Below, one piece after another: positions 22,657 through 25,526 of a stretch of DNA of 25,526 bases (the stretch's first letter is position 1; every line of letters starts with the position of its first letter). A program made the position numbers and the translations under genes. The stretch is from JARIHD01 sp041743655 (GTDB lineage Bacteria > Patescibacteriota > Saccharimonadia > Saccharimonadales > UBA4665). The stretch is from contig JBGTMJ010000007.1 in the NCBI GenBank assembly GCA_041743655.1, positions 1 to 25,526 on the forward strand, written 5' to 3'. The notes beneath the pieces are model-generated. The model was given only the letters and a program-made list of their open reading frames with translations, did no database searches and was not told the DNA's origin.

Positions 22657-23007
22657 CTAGTCTTGAACCGTAGCGCTTGGTGCTACCGAGACTAAACCTT
22701 TAGCGGCTTCACTCTGCTGCACACGATCAAGTGATTGCAAGCGTGCCGAAGCAACTTCCAGGTCGTCATGCTCCTGGGTCAGTTGTTGTTGCTGATGCAG
22801 AAGATCATTAACCTTGTATCCATAGACATTTGTTTTCGTAACTTGTGTAAGGTACAAAAGGCCAAGGGTACAAGCCAGTGCGATTAAAAGGATAGTATTG
22901 CTAATAGGCCCAAGGCTACGTTCCCGGGTGCGGAAACTAATAGCATTCTGGTTACGTATAGCAAAAGTGCTTTTGCGTTGCATAGCTAGCGAACTTGAAT
23001 ATGTCAT
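22657..23007 (-). CDS. ftsL: FtsL-like divisome protein
   Basis: Small bitopic protein expected in the FtsQ-FtsL-FtsB complex that activates FtsW/FtsI. It shows a basic N-terminus (1-36), one transmembrane helix (about 37-54, SNTILLIALACTLGLLYL) and a heptad-rich coiled coil (about 63-100, rich in Gln/Leu). Sequence identity in this family is very low, so the call rests on topology, size (116 aa) and the canonical rsmH-ftsL-ftsI position. FtsB-like cannot be excluded. ATG at 23007 is preceded by an A-rich stretch (AAAAAGAAAAGC); ATG at 22983 (MQRKST) is an alternative start. Confidence 0.8.
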   Translation of the reverse strand: MTYSSSLAMQRKSTFAIRNQNAISFRTRERSLGPISNTILLIALACTLGLLYLTQVTKTNVYGYKVNDLLHQQQQLTQEHDDLEVASARLQSLDRVQQSEAAKGLVSVAPSATVQD

Positions 23008-23041
23008 AATGCTTTTCTTTTTGTTTTTATTTTTGCCTTTT

Positions 23042-23068
23042 GGAGCGCCAGTTTTTTGCTGACGCTCC
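23042..23068 (-). promoter_or_regulatory. mRNA hairpin upstream of ftsL
   Basis: On the minus strand GGAGCGTCAG - CAAAAAA - CTGGCGCTCC forms a full 10-bp stem including one U-G pair; on the plus strand the same position is a mismatch. It is followed by A-rich, not T-rich, sequence, so it is not a terminator for this operon. It may affect ftsL translation or mRNA processing. Confidence 0.45.
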
Positions 23069-23172
23069 TTCGGGCTTTTTAAGCTTACTATCAGGTTACA
23101 GTAACGTGAACCTTATAAGCTCTTGGGGTAGCGTTTTTGATGCGTATTTGCATGTTGCTGCCCTTTCTTTGG

Positions 23173-24066
23173 TTATTTTTGTTTCACTGCGGCCCGAAGC
23201 TTTGCACTTCGTGCTCGCGGATTAAAAACTAATTCAGTTTTGTCTGCCGTGACAGGCCTTTTGGTAAGCAGGCGAAGCTCTGCATCATAACGTTCCCCTG
23301 CCTTATCCGCAAACGCATGTTTGACCATGCGATCTTCTAGACTGTGAAAGCTAATAATAGCAATTCTTCCGCCTGGGTTCAAAAGATCGTCCATCCACAG
23401 TGGTAAGCTTTTGCTTAATAGCTCCAGCTCATCATTGACTACAATCCTGAGACCCTGGAAGGTCCGGGTTGCCGGGTGGACTTTACTATAGCCTGGCCAT
23501 GCCTTGGCAACGACATTTGCGAGTTCATTCGTGGTCCTGATCGGCCGATTGCCCACTATAAGGGCTGCAATTTGCCTAGCCTTTGGTTCTTCGCCATAGC
23601 GCTTGATTACTTCTACCAGTTTGTCCGCTTTATAGGTGTTAACTATCTGCTCGGCAGTTAAACTCTGGCTTTGGTCCATGCGCATGTCGAGAGGCCCATC
23701 GGCTTTGATCGAAAAACCACGACTCGCCTGGTTAAGGTGCGGTGACGATACTCCAAGGTCTGCCAGAATCAAATCGAACTTTTTTCCTTCAGCTTGGAGT
23801 TGCCTGCCTGCCGCATAAAAGTCGGCATGCATCAGGCGTACTCCCTGCCCTTTAAACCGTTCTTCAAGCTGTGTAATCGCAGCTTGGTCACGATCTACCA
23901 GAACAGCGCTTGTCGGATCCTTGGTTCGTTCAAGCATAGGGTTTGCGTGTCCGCCGTACCCAGCTGTCAGATCAAGGTATGCATTCCCTGCCTCTGGGCT
24001 TAGGTATTTAAGGACTTGCTTGAGCAGTACCGGAATATGTAATTGGTTTTGGTTCTCTTGGTGCAT
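23173..24066 (-). CDS. rsmH: 16S rRNA m4C1402 methyltransferase RsmH (MraW)
   Basis: SAM-dependent N4-methyltransferase of 16S rRNA C1402. N-terminal HIPVLLKQVLKYL, SAM-binding DLTAGYGGH (32-40), DLILADLGVSS (98-108), RGFS...DGPLDMRMD, ATRTFQGLRIVVNDEL and IAIISFHSLEDRMVKHAF, ending in the expected NPRARSAKLRA; all are hallmarks of RsmH. The length of 297 aa is typical. The start fits the MHQENQ-IPVLL pattern of the family and has no clear Shine-Dalgarno; the leader upstream is a long A/C-rich tract. Separated from mraZ by 390 bases and from ftsL by 165, unusually loose for this cluster. Confidence 0.97.
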   Translation of the reverse strand: MHQENQNQLHIPVLLKQVLKYLSPEAGNAYLDLTAGYGGHANPMLERTKDPTSAVLVDRDQAAITQLEERFKGQGVRLMHADFYAAGRQLQAEGKKFDLILADLGVSSPHLNQASRGFSIKADGPLDMRMDQSQSLTAEQIVNTYKADKLVEVIKRYGEEPKARQIAALIVGNRPIRTTNELANVVAKAWPGYSKVHPATRTFQGLRIVVNDELELLSKSLPLWMDDLLNPGGRIAIISFHSLEDRMVKHAFADKAGERYDAELRLLTKRPVTADKTELVFNPRARSAKLRAAVKQK

Positions 24067-24455
24067 CTTGCTTGCTAGTGTACCCCAAGTGCTATCTCAG
24101 GGTCACCTTTTTTGTTTTGGTGTTTTTGTTTTTGCAAGGTCACCTATTCAGCAATCAACTTTTTGTTTTTTTGGTTGTTTTTGTTTTTGTGGTGATTGCC
24201 TGACGGTAGGTAAAGAAGGTTTGTGAGTTAAAACTTTAAAAAAGTTTCATAGAACTTCTTAACTGTGCAGACAATCGGAGTTTGAGAGACTTATGTGTGA
24301 GGTGGAGTTTTGGGAGGTGTTTTTGAGAAATGTGCAACAGTTTTTAAAAGTGGTTACTGTCTTCCACTTGTTGATTGCCGAATAGCTGATCTCGAGTCGT
24401 GTTATAGCTATCCGTCTCTAATTTTTAATGAGCTTTGTAGGTTACCTTAGTTTTC
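24067..24455 (-). other. 390-bp spacer between mraZ and rsmH
   Basis: No credible gene. Read on the minus strand it holds a weak hairpin AAGTGG/CCACTT (about 24347-24368) and a longer imperfect inverted repeat (24213-24260, with an inner AAACTTT/AAGTTT) that could attenuate transcription. An A/C-rich tract of AAAAACAAAAAC units (about 24106-24190) and two AGGTGACC repeats 37 bases apart (complements at 24101-24108 and 24138-24145) follow. Together these look like a long regulatory 5' region for rsmH. Confidence 0.4.
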
Positions 24456-24815
24456 TTAAGCAGCCATCAGCCTCCAGTACTTGCCTGCCCGCACCGCTAC
24501 GACTGTCTTATCAATCCCCGCATATTCCAACAGATGTTGCTCGATGCTCACGCGCCCCTGCTTTTCATCTATGATCCCCTCTGTCTTGCCCGTACGGAAA
24601 CGGACGTTCATATCAGCCGTACGCTCATCCAGGATAAAACCCTTCAGTTGCGGCTCGACCAGTTCGTCCCATACCGATTTTGGGTATAAATGGAGGTACT
24701 GTTGGAACCCTTGGGTGATAACTACTCCGCCCGCAAATTCGGCTCTAAGCTCAGCCGGTATTGTTAACCGACGTTTATCGTCAAGCTTGCGCTGGAAATA
24801 GTCTATCGTAGCCAT
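24456..24815 (-). CDS. mraZ: Transcriptional regulator MraZ
   Basis: DNA-binding regulator that autorepresses the dcw operon in bacteria where it has been studied. It consists of two SpoVT/AbrB-like swapped-hairpin halves, each with the family DxKxR-type motif: LDDKRRLTIPAELR (11-24) and DEKQGRVSIEQHLLEYAG (83-100), the second with Q-G in place of the usual spacing residues. At 119 aa it is shorter than the usual 140-150 because the C-terminus stops just after the second half. It is the first gene of the cluster, and four TGGGT boxes lie at its promoter. The leader is about 85 bases, and no strong Shine-Dalgarno precedes the ATG. Confidence 0.94.
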   Translation of the reverse strand: MATIDYFQRKLDDKRRLTIPAELRAEFAGGVVITQGFQQYLHLYPKSVWDELVEPQLKGFILDERTADMNVRFRTGKTEGIIDEKQGRVSIEQHLLEYAGIDKTVVAVRAGKYWRLMAA

Positions 24816-24884
24816 TGGTTGGTTTTAATCTGCAGTGGTTCTTTTTTGTGTTTTTGTTTCGTTGGGTTCGCTTCCTCTAGGGCT

Positions 24885-24937
24885 ACCCACGATTACCCAC
24901 TGACATGATCATACTACCCACCGTTACCCACGCACAA
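24885..24937 (-). promoter_or_regulatory. dcw promoter with four MraZ boxes
   Basis: Minus strand: -35 TTGTGC (24932-24937), 18-bp spacer, -10 TATGAT (24908-24913). Four TGGGT boxes (complement ACCCA at 24885, 24895, 24916 and 24926) form two pairs with 10-bp periodicity. One pair fills the spacer between -35 and -10; the other covers about +3 to +17. MraZ is known to bind TGGGN repeats separated by five bases, which is exactly the spacing within each pair. Confidence 0.8.
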
Positions 24938-24952
24938 GTAGATTTTCACTAA

Positions 24953-24979
24953 AAAAGTGGTGTTTCGTACACCACTTTT
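24953..24979. terminator. Bidirectional intrinsic terminator
   Basis: AAAAGTGGTGT (24953-24963) pairs perfectly with ACACCACTTTT (24969-24979) across a 5-base loop, with A/T tracts at both ends. It separates the 88-aa gene from the dcw promoter. Confidence 0.75.
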
Positions 24980-24984
24980 CCACA
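24976..24984 (+). promoter_or_regulatory. DnaA-box-like site TTTTCCACA
   Basis: Third copy of the intergenic 9-mer, overlapping the terminator arm; part of its identity is therefore explained by the hairpin. Confidence 0.2.
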
Positions 24985-25043
24985 GGTTTGCCACTGTTTT
25001 ACAAAATGCAACACATCTAGCGCTTGCACATATTGCCCGCACG

Positions 25044-25310
25044 CTATTCGCCCGAAGTCGTGACGAAACGTACGCCAGGGCCATAGCTAATGGGCATACG
25101 TGTAATTTCCTGGTGATGAGTATACCCGCTCACTAGGCTTACCCCTGTCCCGTAATACACTTGCTGGATCATACTGACTAAATGTGTTTCGTACTTAATG
25201 AGCCCGATGGCCATAGAAGTTAGGACAAACGCCAAGACAATACGATGACGGAAAAATCGTTCCACACGCACGTGGAGACCTACCTGATGTTTGTTATTTT
25301 TTGTTTTCAT
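25044..25310 (-). CDS. Small single-pass membrane protein, 88 aa
   Basis: Unrecognised. A basic N-terminus (MKTKNNKHQ, then VRVERFFRHR) precedes one hydrophobic helix (about 23-38, RIVLAFVLTSMAIGLI). The roughly 50-residue C-terminal part is rich in Tyr, Gly, Ser, His and Thr and would face outward by the positive-inside rule. I choose the ATG at 25310: the frame could open at a TTG at 25334, but that lies inside the promoter (-35 TTGACA at 25348-25353, -10 TATTGT at 25325-25330), and transcription would begin about eight bases before the ATG. It ends 65 bases before a strong terminator, so it is probably a single gene independent of the dcw operon. Confidence 0.6.
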   Translation of the reverse strand: MKTKNNKHQVGLHVRVERFFRHRIVLAFVLTSMAIGLIKYETHLVSMIQQVYYGTGVSLVSGYTHHQEITRMPISYGPGVRFVTTSGE

Positions 25311-25324
25311 GATTTTACTATACA

Positions 25325-25353
25325 ACAATAGCAAAATATTACTATTCTGTCAA
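25325..25353 (-). promoter_or_regulatory. Promoter of the 88-aa gene
   Basis: Perfect -35 TTGACA, 17-bp spacer, -10 TATTGT; predicted leader of about eight bases, too short for a Shine-Dalgarno. Confidence 0.6.
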
Positions 25354-25461
25354 CTTTATGTCTTTAAACAATACTTGTTTTCGATGCCGGGGTAGTAGCC
25401 TACCGCAACGTTAGAATATCTAATAGTTCTCTGATAGATTATGCCATTTTTAGACAGTACG

Positions 25462-25526
25462 CTAGATTGGCTGTTCTTTTAGGCCCAAAAAGTAACCTAT
25501 TGCTGTAGAGACAACGTGCACAACCA
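25462..25526 (-). CDS. Possible C-terminal end of a gene running in from the right (partial)
   Basis: One minus-strand frame is open from the window edge to a TAG and would end TAIGYFLGLKEQPI, with protein-like composition. The fragment is only about 20 codons, and a second frame is also open here for 28 codons, so this is tentative. The 108 bases between its stop and the -35 of the 88-aa gene hold only a small GGTAG/CTACC hairpin. Confidence 0.3.
   Translation of the reverse strand, partial: VVHVVSTAIGYFLGLKEQPI

Noticed and set aside
23042..23085. Terminator splitting rsmH from ftsL
   Set aside because: The hairpin is followed by A-rich sequence on the operon strand; the T-run lies on the other strand, where there is no gene to terminate.
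1..25526. Recoded UGA, as in Gracilibacteria or Absconditabacteria
   Set aside because: Several genes end in TGA at the expected family length and no in-frame TGA is needed anywhere.

Overview
The window looks like chromosomal DNA of a Patescibacteria/CPR bacterium, most likely Candidatus Saccharibacteria (TM7). That placement is inference from gene content, the short cell-division cluster, several promoters set so close to start codons that the mRNAs would be leaderless, and a sigma-region-4/HARE-HTH fusion protein. The standard bacterial code is used: TGA serves as a stop and no in-frame TGA is needed to read any gene.

Left flank (1-2100): a possible gene end with terminators, then two unrecognised minus-strand proteins (209 and about 265 aa) on either side of a minus-strand tRNA-Glu(CTC) with an encoded CCA. 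A second, degenerate copy of part of the tRNA 3' end lies 150 bp beyond it.

Plus-strand block (2212-15735): a membrane PAS sensor kinase and a receiver protein with a long disordered tail (a two-component pair); an RsuA/RluB-type pseudouridine synthase; the ribosome GTPase Der; a 42-codon gene not reported by a length-limited ORF search, with a perfect Shine-Dalgarno; peptidyl-tRNA hydrolase; an unknown 187-aa protein; a roughly 350-nt stretch that reads as a highly structured RNA; DprA; an orphan ATP-grasp enzyme; DNA topoisomerase I; and a sigma4/HARE-HTH DNA-binding protein. Apart from the kinase/receiver pair these look like separately promoted genes rather than one operon.

Convergent spacer (15736-16383): about 650 bp with no confident gene, but with a 15-bp direct repeat, three ATTTGACTT motifs and two small overlapping reading frames.

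Minus-strand block (24815 down to 16384): a short division and cell-wall (dcw) operon, mraZ-rsmH-ftsL-ftsI-mraY-ftsW-murG-ftsQ. It covers the transcriptional regulator, an rRNA methylase, the divisome proteins FtsL/FtsI/FtsW/FtsQ, and lipid I and lipid II synthesis (MraY, MurG). The mur ligases, ftsA and ftsZ are not here. The promoter carries four TGGGT boxes matching known MraZ operator architecture, and an extended -10 sits before mraY. Upstream on the same strand are a terminator, a small single-pass membrane protein, and possibly the end of another gene.

The observations most worth following are the 9.14-9.5 kb structured RNA, the 42-aa peptide gene at 7520, the sigma4/HARE fusion, and the repeated leaderless-type promoters.
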